From assembly GCF_003626695.1 (NCBI RefSeq), contig NZ_RBAH01000021.1, positions 1-64,000 of the forward strand: a DNA stretch of 64,000 nucleotides. The letters run 5' to 3'. The first letter of the stretch is position 1. Each line of letters begins with the position of its first letter. The position numbers and the translations under genes were made by a program. The DNA comes from Paenibacillus ginsengarvi (GTDB lineage Bacteria; Bacillota; Bacilli; Paenibacillales; NBRC-103111). Below, piece by piece: positions 1-8,951 of the stretch. A model generated the notes under the pieces. The model was given only the letters and a program-made list of their open reading frames with translations. It searched no databases and was not told the origin of the DNA.

Positions 1-182
1 TAACACGCCTACCTTTTTACAATAGGAGATTTTTTTTATTTGGGCCATGAAAACACATCATAATTTAACAGATATAGTAAATACAAGAGATTGTATTTTT
101 CATGTTAACTTCTTTGCAACGCTAGTGTCTTCAGAGGCACGTATTCTAAACAAATATTACCCGTTCATCTCGCCCGTTGCGC
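1..182. other. AT-rich non-coding edge
   Basis: AT-rich stretch 3' of the radical SAM gene. A short plus-strand frame begins at 47, but its apparent ribosome site (near 25) is too far from the ATG and the frame runs into the antisense of the next gene, so no gene is called. No clear terminator is seen. Confidence 0.4.
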
Positions 183-1058
183 TCACATGCCGAACCGTTT
201 GCGGTAGCCGCATTTTCTGCACAACTCCTCGACCGCTTCCCGCCGCGAAAATCCGTCGATTAGCCTGTTCGCCCGCTCTCCCTCGACAATGTCCGAAAAC
301 GAGGTTTGGTGAACGTTGCCGAGGTTGATGACGCCTTCGCCGTCCAGGCAGCAAGGCACTACCGTCCCGTCGACCAAAATCGCCGAGTGGCTACGGAGCG
401 CATGGCAAAAGCCTTTCCCCTCATCCTCGGGCGCCTGCAGGCTCGGCCAGTCGAATTCGTGGTCCTGGTTCAAATAAATCCGCTCGGCCACCTTGATTCC
501 GCCGCCGGGAACGACCTTTTCCTCAATCTTATAATCCAGCCCGAACTCCCGCTCAAGCAGCTCCAGCGTCTCCCGGTTCCGTCTGCGCTCCGCAATCGTC
601 GCCTCGTCACGCTGCAAGTTCCATAAACGGAATGACACGAGCACGTTAAAAGCAACGACCTCGCGAACGAATGAGAAAATGTCGCTCAAATACCGCTCCC
701 GGTCGGTCGAACCGATGTGGCCGTCGAAGCTGTGGAGCGAAAAATTCATCTGCCGGATCGCAGGCTTGCCGAGCAGCTTCGGCTTCGCTTTGTTGATCAG
801 CGTGCCGTTGGTCGTAATATTGACCTTAAACCCTCTATCGTGAGCGGCATCCAGCAGCTCGTCCAGCTTCGGATGCAGCAAAGGTTCGCCTTTAACGTGA
901 AGATAAATATGGTTCGTATGCGGCTTGATTTGATCCAGAACGGCGGTGAACGCATCCAGCTTGATAAAATTCGCCTTCCGTTCCGTCGGCGGGCAGAAGG
1001 TGCAGGCCAGATTGCATACGCTGGTGATCTCGATATACACTTTTTTGAATGTTTTCAA
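183..1058 (-). CDS. Radical SAM/SPASM domain protein
   Basis: A 291-residue radical SAM enzyme. The 4Fe-4S/SAM motif CNLACTFC places Cys15, Cys19 and Cys22 at the start of the TIM-barrel half. The C-terminal region has a SPASM-like cysteine set: FC near 218, PCC near 238 and LCRKC near 280, which would bind an auxiliary Fe-S cluster. Proteins of this build include peptide-modifying maturases and many uncharacterised enzymes; no precursor peptide is visible beside it, so the substrate is unknown. Translation probably starts at TTG 1058, ten bases after a GAGG; no in-frame ATG is available upstream. It lies 43 bases downstream of the SEC-C gene on the same strand and may be cotranscribed with it. 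Confidence 0.85.
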   Translation of the reverse strand: MKTFKKVYIEITSVCNLACTFCPPTERKANFIKLDAFTAVLDQIKPHTNHIYLHVKGEPLLHPKLDELLDAAHDRGFKVNITTNGTLINKAKPKLLGKPAIRQMNFSLHSFDGHIGSTDRERYLSDIFSFVREVVAFNVLVSFRLWNLQRDEATIAERRRNRETLELLEREFGLDYKIEEKVVPGGGIKVAERIYLNQDHEFDWPSLQAPEDEGKGFCHALRSHSAILVDGTVVPCCLDGEGVINLGNVHQTSFSDIVEGERANRLIDGFSRREAVEELCRKCGYRKRFGM

Positions 1059-1101
1059 TGGACGTGCGCCTCATTTCGGATCATCCGGCAGCCGCTTTCG
1101 T

Positions 1102-2310
1102 TCACTTGCCGCAGCATTTTTTGAACTTGTTGCCGCTGCCGCAAGGACATGGATCGTTACGGCCGATTTTTTTGCGAGTGGCCATATCGATAACTTCGGC
1201 GCCTTGTGCGCTTGCGGACGATGCCGGAGCTCGCCTTGCGGCAGACAGCGCATTTGGGGAATACCCTTTCAGCGCCCATTGGCCCGTATGATTATATAAT
1301 GGAACCAGATGATCCATGCAGCGGCTGATCATCTCGAATTCTCTCATTTTCAAGCGAGATTGCAGCTTACCGACGAGATCGTTCGGCAGCGTTCCGTTTT
1401 TGAATGCCAGCACGCACTCATCCGCGATACGTTCTGCTTCCTCCCGGGACAAATCGCCGGCCTCCGTCAAAAATTCGGCAAACGGCCGATAATACGGATT
1501 CCGTTCAACATACCCCGGCTCCCCGGCAGCGAGGAGCTGCTCCTTCGTTACCGGAACAGGCGAGAGCTGCTCCCTGAACTGCTGCTCCTTCTCGATAGCG
1601 ATCGGGTCTTGAATTCGGCTGTCCGAGAATCCCCAATCTTCGCAGCTAATCTGCCGGTAATACCACTGGGATTCGTAGAACATAAAGAGCTTGTCCATGC
1701 TCTCTAAAAAGCTGGTCTCCCCCAGCAGCTCCTCGATCCGCTGATCGAATTCTTCCTTCCCTACAAGGCCATAATAATAAAGCAGCCCATGCGCAAGCTT
1801 GATATATTCCGTGTTAGCGCGGATTTTTTTGCGATACGCTCCGTTGTCATGAAGCTCGAAAGCTCGAACTACTTCCTCCGGCATCGCGATCGTTTTTTTG
1901 CCGCGGTACATTCCCGTAAACAGCAGTCCCCGGCCCTTGAAGTAATCCAATTGTTCCGGTTCCAATGGAACAAAGCCGTGACCGCCGCCATCGGCGATTT
2001 TCTTCAAAACTTTATATCTCTCTTCGTCCATCTGGTCCAGCATGCCCGATAACGACTCGGGAATACGGTCCACCAGCACTTCTGCCAATCGCTGTTTAGT
2101 AAGCGTGCTAACCCCACGAATATCCAAAGCGGAACGTATGCTCGAAAGCTCATCCTTCGTAAGCTTTGCGAGTGCGCCGGCTAAAGATAACGGAATCTCC
2201 ATTTCGGCCCAACGCTTTTCTTCTTCTTTGGTCTGCATTTGCATTTGTTTCGTATTCTCCGGAGCACTTAACAGCGCTTTTGGGTCTTGGCGACTCAAGC
2301 GCTTGTCCAT
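1102..2310 (-). CDS. SEC-C motif protein with SAP/Rho-N-like region
   Basis: 402 residues. The last 22 residues form a SEC-C zinc-binding motif (RNDPCPCGSGNKFKKCC), the metal-binding tail also found at the C-terminus of SecA. Residues about 40-86 resemble a SAP/Rho-N type helical domain (LTKDELSSIRSALDIRG, then LTKQRLAEVLVDRI). The middle is helical and unassigned. SEC-C proteins of this type are common in Bacillota; some act as nucleic-acid or ribosome-associated adaptors, but no function is established for this architecture. It sits after the VWA gene on the same strand, separated by 204 bases that hold an inverted repeat, so it probably has its own promoter and is only loosely part of the MoxR cluster. 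Confidence 0.8.
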   Translation of the reverse strand: MDKRLSRQDPKALLSAPENTKQMQMQTKEEEKRWAEMEIPLSLAGALAKLTKDELSSIRSALDIRGVSTLTKQRLAEVLVDRIPESLSGMLDQMDEERYKVLKKIADGGGHGFVPLEPEQLDYFKGRGLLFTGMYRGKKTIAMPEEVVRAFELHDNGAYRKKIRANTEYIKLAHGLLYYYGLVGKEEFDQRIEELLGETSFLESMDKLFMFYESQWYYRQISCEDWGFSDSRIQDPIAIEKEQQFREQLSPVPVTKEQLLAAGEPGYVERNPYYRPFAEFLTEAGDLSREEAERIADECVLAFKNGTLPNDLVGKLQSRLKMREFEMISRCMDHLVPLYNHTGQWALKGYSPNALSAARRAPASSASAQGAEVIDMATRKKIGRNDPCPCGSGNKFKKCCGK

Positions 2311-2401
2311 GATCTCACCCTCTCAACATATGCCTGTTATCCTTTGGCATTCCCAATAGATGATTATACCATACGAGTCAAGCCAAATCGAAAACGCCGT
2401 T

Positions 2402-2420
2402 CATAACGGACATTTCCGCC
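2402..2420. repeat. Single copy of GGAA-hairpin repeat
   Basis: CATAACGGACATTTCCGCC matches the unit of the hairpin clusters at 10610-10806 and 56209-56409. It lies between the VWA and SEC-C genes. Confidence 0.45.
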
Positions 2421-2473
2421 GGTAAAAAACAGCCTACCGGAGCGCGAATGACTCGGCTCTGACAGGCTTATAT

Positions 2474-2509
2474 CCCCAGTTTCGAAGCCTAAGCTCCACT
2501 TAGCTGGGG
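2474..2509 (-). terminator. Nested inverted repeat 3' of VWA gene
   Basis: CCCCAG and CTGGGG form the outer arms, and an inner CTAAG-TGGAG-CTTAG hairpin lies within them when read on the minus strand. It begins a few bases past the VWA stop codon, so it is a likely 3' end or processing structure. The T-run is weak, so termination is not certain. Confidence 0.45.
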
Positions 2510-2514
2510 AATTT

Positions 2515-3726
2515 TCAATTCGTCCGCGAAGACTTGACCCGCCCCGCGATCGCTTTCAAATCAAACCCTTTAAGCGCGCCTTCGACCAGCTCCGGAAGCT
2601 TGTCGGGCGTGCAGCCGAAGCAGGGAATGCCGAAACCGGACAGCTTGCTTGCGACCGTATCGTCATACGACGGCGTTCCCTCATCGGACAAGGCAAGCAG
2701 GCAGAGGACTTGTACGCCGGCCTGCTTCATTTCAGCCAGACGGCGAATCAGGCTGGAGCGGTTTCCGCCCTCGTACAGGTCGGAGACGAGGATGAATATC
2801 GTTTTCCTCGGTTCCTCGATGAACGCCTCGCAGTAAGCGACCGATTTATTGATGTCCGTACCTCCGCCAAGCTGGATGCCGAACAGCATGTCGACCGGGT
2901 CGGTCTCGCAAGCCTCGCTCAGGTCGACGACCTCGGTATCGAAGGCGACGACTTTCGTGCTAAGCGACGGCATACTGGCGAATATCGAACCGACAATTGA
3001 AGCGTAGATGACCGAGCTGGCCATCGAGCCGCTTTGGTCGATATCGAGAATGACCGTCCATTCTCGGCTTTTGCGGGCGCGATCGAAAAAATACACTTTG
3101 TCGGGAATGAGCAGCTTTCGCTCACGATCGTAATGCTTCAAATTTTTGCGGATCGTCGCGTGAAAATCAAGGCCGGACAGCGCGGGCAGCGGCGAATGCC
3201 GCCTCCGGTTCAGCGCCCCCGTAACCGCGCGCCGTAAATCCTGCTCGAGGCGCTTCATGATTTCTTCGACGACGGACCGGATCAATTGCCTGGCCGTTTC
3301 CTTCGTCTTCTCGGGAATTTTGCCTTTGAGCGCCATCAGCGTCGCCACCATCTGGATATCCGGCTTCACCTGCGACAGCAGCTCGGGCTCGAACAGCAGC
3401 TGCTTCAGCCCTTTACGCTCGATCGCATCCGCCTGAATGACCGATACGACGTCGGACGGGAAGAAGGAACGGATATCCCCGAGCCACTTGGCCAGCTTCG
3501 GCGAGGACGACCCGAGTCCGGCGGACTTCGCGCCTCCCGGTCCGCGCGAGGCGAAACCGGCTGCATCGTAAGTCTCGTCATAGATGGCGGCAAGCGCCTC
3601 GTCCATCAACCGCGACTGATCGTCCAGCAGCGGACCGGCCCCGTAGGACTCCAGCTTTTCGTCCGCCGCCGCGCCCAGAATGAGGCGCCAACGTTTCATT
3701 TGCTCGTGCTTCTCTGCCGTTACCAT
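2515..3726 (-). CDS. VWA domain protein of MoxR/DUF5682 cluster
   Basis: 403 residues: a helical N-terminal half and a C-terminal von Willebrand A domain. The MIDAS metal site looks intact: DQSGS (about residue 229), the threonine in GGGTDI (about 291) and the aspartate in LVSDLYEGG (about 318). Soluble VWA proteins of this type pair with MoxR AAA+ ATPases, which remodel or activate a partner through the VWA metal site. The gene starts four bases after the DUF5682 stop codon, so translation is probably coupled. ATG 3726 has a poor ribosome site; an internal ATG at 3699 is the alternative. The substrate of the system is unknown. Confidence 0.87.
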   Translation of the reverse strand: MVTAEKHEQMKRWRLILGAAADEKLESYGAGPLLDDQSRLMDEALAAIYDETYDAAGFASRGPGGAKSAGLGSSSPKLAKWLGDIRSFFPSDVVSVIQADAIERKGLKQLLFEPELLSQVKPDIQMVATLMALKGKIPEKTKETARQLIRSVVEEIMKRLEQDLRRAVTGALNRRRHSPLPALSGLDFHATIRKNLKHYDRERKLLIPDKVYFFDRARKSREWTVILDIDQSGSMASSVIYASIVGSIFASMPSLSTKVVAFDTEVVDLSEACETDPVDMLFGIQLGGGTDINKSVAYCEAFIEEPRKTIFILVSDLYEGGNRSSLIRRLAEMKQAGVQVLCLLALSDEGTPSYDDTVASKLSGFGIPCFGCTPDKLPELVEGALKGFDLKAIAGRVKSSRTN

Positions 3727-3729
3727 AGG

Positions 3730-6114
3730 TTACAAATCGCCGAAATCGAAATCGTTAAGTTCATTCAGCTTCTCCTTCTCTTCCTCGGTCAGCGGCTCCT
3801 GCAGCTGGCTGCCGATCTGCTCCGCCTGGAAGCCCCACAGATCGCCCATCATTTCGGCGACGGCCGCTTTCTCGCGAGGCTCGAACGCCCCGAACGCGCG
3901 GCGCAAAAAGACGAGCGCCCGGTGAAACGCCTCCTCATCCAGCGTGGCGATATATTCGTCCAGCCTGCTCCACAGCGACATCCTCGACAGGAGCGCATAC
4001 CGGTTCCGCATCGATACGCCCTCAAACCAGCCGGCGCCCAGATCGGCCGGAATCCCCGGAGACAACCGGCGCGATACTTCTATCGAACACTGTTCGTCGG
4101 ACACTTCGTTTTTCTCCAGCAGCACCGCAAACGACAAGCCCGACAGCTTCGCATTGCGGTCGTCCCGCGAGGACAGCTGCCGCAGCTGTTCCAGCCATAG
4201 TCCGCTATCCACCGTTTCATAATGCTCCTGGGCTACCGTGTGCATCGTTTGGATCGCCGAAGCCATCGATACGGCAGCTTCGTCATTGCACGATGCGGCG
4301 TCAATCAGCAGCAGTGCGCCGCGAAGGAACAGCTGCCGCAGCAGCGGTACAAGCGGCTCCGTATCGATTCGGCGAACGGAACCGTAACTGATAAGCACGG
4401 ACAGTTCGTAAACGGCTGCCGCTACTTGCTCGAAATTGCCCGCGTCGACCGCGAGCTGCTGCAGCGCCGCCCTCGCCTGCTCCATCAGCTTGCCGAGCGC
4501 GCAATCGCAGGCGATCCGGATGAGCCGGGACGCTTCGGCAATATCGCCGCAAGCTTCCAGCTTTTCCTTCAGCTCGAAGGCGGCCGCGAGCTCGATCGTC
4601 TCGCCTTTCAAGGTCGATTCGACCGTCTGAATTTCTGCTTCCGGGGTCCACTGCAGCGTCCACATCTCGGCCCAAGTCGCCGACTGCTGCCTTGCCCCCT
4701 GCTTCCGCGCAAAGCCGATGCCAAGCAGCTCCAGCCGGTGCAGCAGCACCGAGCGATTCAAGTCGAGGAACGCGGCGTCCGCAGACGAAACGCGGCGATT
4801 TTCGCGCAAATCCAGCTCCAGCGTCGTCGCCACCGCCGATTTGTACTTCTCCAGCTTCAGACGCTTCAGCTCCCGGTTTAAATCGTCCTGCACCGGTGTT
4901 TGGCTGACGCCTTCCGGCAAGCGGCCGATCGCCGTTCCGACATTCGTGCGGGCCAGCGCTTCCGCCACGACCGACAATTCGCCATAGCCGAGACCTACGA
5001 TGGCCGCGTCCTGCAAATCCCGCCAGGTTGGCAAGCTGCCTTCCCGCAGCGAGGCGAGCGCCTCGGCCAGCCGCACGCATTCGATAACGGATGCCGTCGA
5101 GCGGTACGTCCCTTGCTCCCGCAAATGGGAAACGACCTCGGACATGTACAGCGCGGGCAGCTTGCCGATATCGCGCTGGCGCATACAGCGCCAAAGCAGC
5201 TCGAAGTAGGCCGGAGCCTGGTTGCCCGCGCCGTATCCCGATTGCGACGACAACTTGTAATACGAATACGGCATGAGCGTCAGCCGCGTCGGCGCCTTCG
5301 GGAGCAGCAGCAAATCCGCGTCCGACATCGCCGGAAGCCGCAGATCGAGCGCCGAGGCGTGATGCGCGCCGGTTACAACCACAATGCGTTCCGGGTCGTG
5401 GCCCGCTTCGATCGTTTCGCGAATTTTGCGTCTCATGTACGCTTCGCGAACTTCGTTATAGGCTGCTTCCGCGGGGGCCAGCTTCCATTCCTGCTCTTCG
5501 GTATGGCTTCTCATCAGCTCCGAGAACCGGTAAACCGCCTTTTCGTAAACGCGCGGCTGCAAGTTATGCTCGAACTCCCGCTCCCAGAACGATTCGTAGT
5601 CCGTCTCCCCGCTAAGCTCTGCGATCGCCAAGTATAGCGACGATTGGTCGGCCGCGTAGTCGGACGAACGGCGACCCGTGCCCTCGCCGCCTTCCCCCGT
5701 ATCCGCATCCGATTCCGCTTCCGCACGGACCGTTCTCCGGTCATAGAGCGAAAGCGACCGGTCCGTCGGCAGGTCGATGAACTCCGCATGCACCCGGTTC
5801 TGGGATGCCCATACGAACGCCTGATATTCCGGCGAATAGTCGGCGAACGGATACATTACGGTCCGAATCGGGAGCTGATCGGTGTAAGCAAGCAGGGCAA
5901 CCGGCGGGACGACTCCTTTGGCCGTCAGATGGGAAATGAGCCCGTTCGCATCGCTCGGTCCTTCGACGAGGACGGCCGTGGGCTTCGCTTCATCCAAGAA
6001 AGACAGCAGATGATAAGCGCCCGCCGGCGATAAATGCCGAATGCCGAATACGCGAAACGGCCGGTCGGCGCTTACTTGTTCATCTCCGAGCATGCGTGGT
6101 ACAGATTTCTCCAT
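3730..6114 (-). CDS. DUF5682 family protein
   Basis: 794 residues from ATG 6114, which follows a G-rich GGGGGCGAC; the frame is open further up to 6159 but those residues lie deeper inside the MoxR gene. The N-terminus carries the DUF5682 signature FGIRHLSPAGAYHL, then VEGPSD, a second block with FADYSPEYQAF and FIDLP, and VVTGAHHASAL near residue 260. This layout of conserved Glu and His resembles the TraB/EreA-type hydrolase fold, so an enzymatic role is plausible but unproven. The remaining 500 residues are helical. Its start overlaps the end of the MoxR gene and its stop is four bases from the VWA start, indicating a tightly coupled trio. An Asp/Glu-rich tail closes the protein. Confidence 0.85.
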   Translation of the reverse strand: MEKSVPRMLGDEQVSADRPFRVFGIRHLSPAGAYHLLSFLDEAKPTAVLVEGPSDANGLISHLTAKGVVPPVALLAYTDQLPIRTVMYPFADYSPEYQAFVWASQNRVHAEFIDLPTDRSLSLYDRRTVRAEAESDADTGEGGEGTGRRSSDYAADQSSLYLAIAELSGETDYESFWEREFEHNLQPRVYEKAVYRFSELMRSHTEEQEWKLAPAEAAYNEVREAYMRRKIRETIEAGHDPERIVVVTGAHHASALDLRLPAMSDADLLLLPKAPTRLTLMPYSYYKLSSQSGYGAGNQAPAYFELLWRCMRQRDIGKLPALYMSEVVSHLREQGTYRSTASVIECVRLAEALASLREGSLPTWRDLQDAAIVGLGYGELSVVAEALARTNVGTAIGRLPEGVSQTPVQDDLNRELKRLKLEKYKSAVATTLELDLRENRRVSSADAAFLDLNRSVLLHRLELLGIGFARKQGARQQSATWAEMWTLQWTPEAEIQTVESTLKGETIELAAAFELKEKLEACGDIAEASRLIRIACDCALGKLMEQARAALQQLAVDAGNFEQVAAAVYELSVLISYGSVRRIDTEPLVPLLRQLFLRGALLLIDAASCNDEAAVSMASAIQTMHTVAQEHYETVDSGLWLEQLRQLSSRDDRNAKLSGLSFAVLLEKNEVSDEQCSIEVSRRLSPGIPADLGAGWFEGVSMRNRYALLSRMSLWSRLDEYIATLDEEAFHRALVFLRRAFGAFEPREKAAVAEMMGDLWGFQAEQIGSQLQEPLTEEEKEKLNELNDFDFGDL

Positions 6115-7163
6115 GTCGCCCCCCGCTTTTTCATTACGTTGTCCAAGTACTCTTTCCACACGGTCCGGTCCTTCTCTTCGTCTTTCACAATGGCGCCTTG
6201 AAGTCCTGCGGCAATGTCCGCTTCGGTGATGTCCCCGCTTCCGAAGCTGGCGGCAAGCGCCATACTGCCGGTCAGCAGAGAGATCGCTTCCGCCGTCGAG
6301 ATGACGCCGCTCGGGCCCTTCACTTTTTCCTTGCCGTCGAGCGTCATGCCGCTGCGCAGCTCGCGGAATATCGTCACGACCTTGCGCACCGCTTCCTCGT
6401 CAGGCAAAGCCGCCCGCAGCTCATAGCTGCCGGATATTTCCGCGACGCGCTTGCGGACGATTTCGATCTCGGTCTCGATGTCGGCGGGCGCCGGCAGCAC
6501 GATGATGTTGAACCGGCGCTTCAGCGCCGCCGACATCTCATTGACGCCGCGGTCGCGCGTATTCGCCGTAGCGATGACGGAAAAGCCGCGTACGGCGGAC
6601 ATTTCCCGGCCCAGCTCGGGAATCGAAATCGTCTTTTCCGACAAGATCGAGATCAGCGCGTCCTGCACCTCCGATGCGCAGCGGGATATTTCCTCGAAAC
6701 GGGCAATGCCTCCCGTCTCCATCGCGCGGTAGATCGGGCTGCGGATCAACGCCTGATCGGACGGCCCCTGCGCCAGCAGCATCGCGTAGTTCCATGAATA
6801 GCGGACATGCTCCTCGCTCGTTCCGGCCGTGCCCTGAATCACCTTGGACGAGTCGCCGTGAATCGCCGCGGTCAAATTTTCCGACAGCCACGACTTAGCC
6901 GTCCCCGGTTCGCCGATGAGCAGCAGCGCCCGGTCCGTCAGCAGAGTGGCGATCGCCATTTCGACGAGCCGCCGGTGGCCGATATATTTCGGCGTTATCG
7001 CAACGCCCTTCGCGCTTCCTCCGACAAGAAATGTCAGCACCGATTTCGGCGACAGCTGCCAGCCTGCCGGCTTAACATCCGTATCCGCCGCTTTCAGCGC
7101 CTCCAGCTCCTTCTCGTACAGAAGCTCCGCTGGCAATCTTACCGCATTTTGCATCTCAGCCAT
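6072..7163 (-). CDS. MoxR family AAA+ ATPase
   Basis: 363 residues. Walker A is GEPGTAKS at about residue 83; the Walker B region reads ARFEEISRC; sensor 1 is VIATANTRDRG and the arginine-finger region follows in SAALKRRFN. MoxR ATPases are cytoplasmic hexameric chaperone-like motors that work with VWA proteins to insert metals or remodel complexes. Here the partner is the VWA gene two positions downstream, with DUF5682 between them. ATG 7154 sits nine bases after AGGGGA and is a credible alternative start. The 3' end overlaps the DUF5682 start by about 40 bases. Confidence 0.9.
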   Translation of the reverse strand: MAEMQNAVRLPAELLYEKELEALKAADTDVKPAGWQLSPKSVLTFLVGGSAKGVAITPKYIGHRRLVEMAIATLLTDRALLLIGEPGTAKSWLSENLTAAIHGDSSKVIQGTAGTSEEHVRYSWNYAMLLAQGPSDQALIRSPIYRAMETGGIARFEEISRCASEVQDALISILSEKTISIPELGREMSAVRGFSVIATANTRDRGVNEMSAALKRRFNIIVLPAPADIETEIEIVRKRVAEISGSYELRAALPDEEAVRKVVTIFRELRSGMTLDGKEKVKGPSGVISTAEAISLLTGSMALAASFGSGDITEADIAAGLQGAIVKDEEKDRTVWKEYLDNVMKKRGATWRNLYHACSEMNK

Positions 7164-7205
7164 TCCCCTATCCCATTCCCTTCTATTTCGCTATGTATAG
7201 CGGCT

Positions 7206-8927
7206 TTACGCCTGATCTGCAAGCGAATCGGCAACGTCCAGCACCTGCCGCTTCACGCTTTCGTACGTCAGCGTTTCGGCGAAGGCGCGCAAGCGGTCGC
7301 CGTACGATGGCGGCAATTGCCGCAGCAGCCCAAGCTGCTCATCGTCCAAGTAATACAGCTGGCGTTTTCCGCCGCCCTCGAGTATACTCATCAGCAGCTC
7401 CGGCATGTCGCCGTAGCCGATCCGATGCAGCGCCGACAGCAGGCGGACCGTCCGGAAATGGCCGAAGTTCGGCTTTTCCTTGCACTTTTTGAGCAGGTAA
7501 GCCTCTATTTCGCGATCGGCGCCGGTCGCAAGTCGGCAAACGAGCTCCTCCTCGTCAATACCGGCGAGCAGCGTCACCCATCTCGGGTCGAACGCCGTCT
7601 GGCCCGGCGAACGCGGATCGTCCAGATCGTATTCGGTTTTGTACAGCGCCGCGATCAGATCGTTGCCGACCTTATTCCGCCTGCTCTTCAATAGAGGGGC
7701 GAACCGGTCGAACAATTCCGCTGCGGGAAGCAGCCGATAAGCCGCCCTGAAGCTGTACGATATAAATTTCCGGTTGTACTTCTCATCCAATGTGAGGGCG
7801 AACCGGTCCGCTTCGGGCTGGCGCGTATCCAGCAGCATATCTGCGGCCGCAACCTGAACGTCATCGGTGTCCGACGCGACAAACTTCGCCGAAGATAGCA
7901 GCCGGATAAGCAGCTCGGTAACTTCCGGCTGCGGCTTGCCTTCCAGACTACGAAGGTTTGCGAGCAACTGCTGTGCCGGCCGGGATACTTCCTCGCCGGA
8001 CTCGATCTGCGCAAGCAGTTGCTCCGAAGAGCCGATTACGGTGAGCGCCATCGAAAACGTCTCGCATAGCCTTACCGGCTCGATCGCAAGCTCGCGGTCT
8101 TTGGAAGCCAGCGCTTCGTGCAATCTGCGGATCGCTTCGTCCGAGCCGATCCGCGACAAGGCGTAATACGCCGCAGAGCGAATCTCTTTTTTCTTGTCAT
8201 CCGCCTGCTCCAGCACGAGGGGCAACTGCTCGGGATAATGCCCAAGCAGCTCGACCGCAGCCGCCCGCACCTCCACAGAGCCGGCCTCAGCCGCTTCCAG
8301 CAGCAGCTCCAGGGCGTCCAGACCGAGCAAACCATGAATCAGCTCCAGTCTCCGCGCGGCCCCCTTGCCGCCATCCATCCGGAACTGGCTGCGCAACTCG
8401 TACAACGCCTCCATCCCGTACTGCGGCAGGACGCTCTTGTGCAGGAACTCGGGGATTTCCGAGTAACCGTCATCCAGCGCTCTCACCGCCGCCGGAATAA
8501 CGCGAAAATCGTGAAACAGCCGCTGCTCGAAGCCGGCTTGAAGCTGCTCGAGCCGCCCCTGCCCTTTCTGGGTCAACGCCTCCAGCAGAGGCTGCAGCTT
8601 GCGATACGGCACCGCTGTGGATGTCGTGTACGCAGTACCTTCAACATCGGTCAGCTCCCCGGGCACATCGGATTTTCCCTGCGTGTACAAAACAGCGTTC
8701 AGCAGCGCTCCCAGCTCCAGCAGCGCCGCTGCGGAAGCGGGCGGCGCCGCCTCTATCGCTTGCTGCACCGCGCTCGCGATACGCTGGAACACGGGTGCGG
8801 TCTCGCCGAGCTTTTGCAGCCCGGGCAGCATGCCTAACAAGCGTCTATCTCCGGCCGCCATACCGCTTCCGGCAACAAACAGGCGGGTTACTTCGCTTCG
8901 CAGGTCGAACAATACGGTTATGCTCAT
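7206..8927 (-). CDS. HEAT-repeat scaffold protein
   Basis: 573 residues of alpha-helical repeats. A clear HEAT run lies around residues 195-275 (VEVRAAAVELLGHY and KEIRSAAYYALSRIG), and the C-terminal third has a WVTLLAGIDEEELVCRLA block. It occupies the slot that in related SWIM/MoxR/DUF5682/VWA clusters is taken by DUF5691-type proteins; that equivalence is inferred from position and weak similarity. A GGAG lies eight bases before the ATG. It is probably a scaffold or substrate adaptor for the MoxR motor. It lies 24 bases after the SWIM gene and 42 bases before the MoxR gene, in one operon. Confidence 0.75.
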   Translation of the reverse strand: MSITVLFDLRSEVTRLFVAGSGMAAGDRRLLGMLPGLQKLGETAPVFQRIASAVQQAIEAAPPASAAALLELGALLNAVLYTQGKSDVPGELTDVEGTAYTTSTAVPYRKLQPLLEALTQKGQGRLEQLQAGFEQRLFHDFRVIPAAVRALDDGYSEIPEFLHKSVLPQYGMEALYELRSQFRMDGGKGAARRLELIHGLLGLDALELLLEAAEAGSVEVRAAAVELLGHYPEQLPLVLEQADDKKKEIRSAAYYALSRIGSDEAIRRLHEALASKDRELAIEPVRLCETFSMALTVIGSSEQLLAQIESGEEVSRPAQQLLANLRSLEGKPQPEVTELLIRLLSSAKFVASDTDDVQVAAADMLLDTRQPEADRFALTLDEKYNRKFISYSFRAAYRLLPAAELFDRFAPLLKSRRNKVGNDLIAALYKTEYDLDDPRSPGQTAFDPRWVTLLAGIDEEELVCRLATGADREIEAYLLKKCKEKPNFGHFRTVRLLSALHRIGYGDMPELLMSILEGGGKRQLYYLDDEQLGLLRQLPPSYGDRLRAFAETLTYESVKRQVLDVADSLADQA

Positions 8928-8951
8928 CCTCTATTCTCCTAATCGTTGTCT

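Noticed and set aside
47..328. Plus-strand frame of 93 codons at the left edge
   Set aside because: No usable ribosome site, and two thirds of it is antisense to the radical SAM gene.
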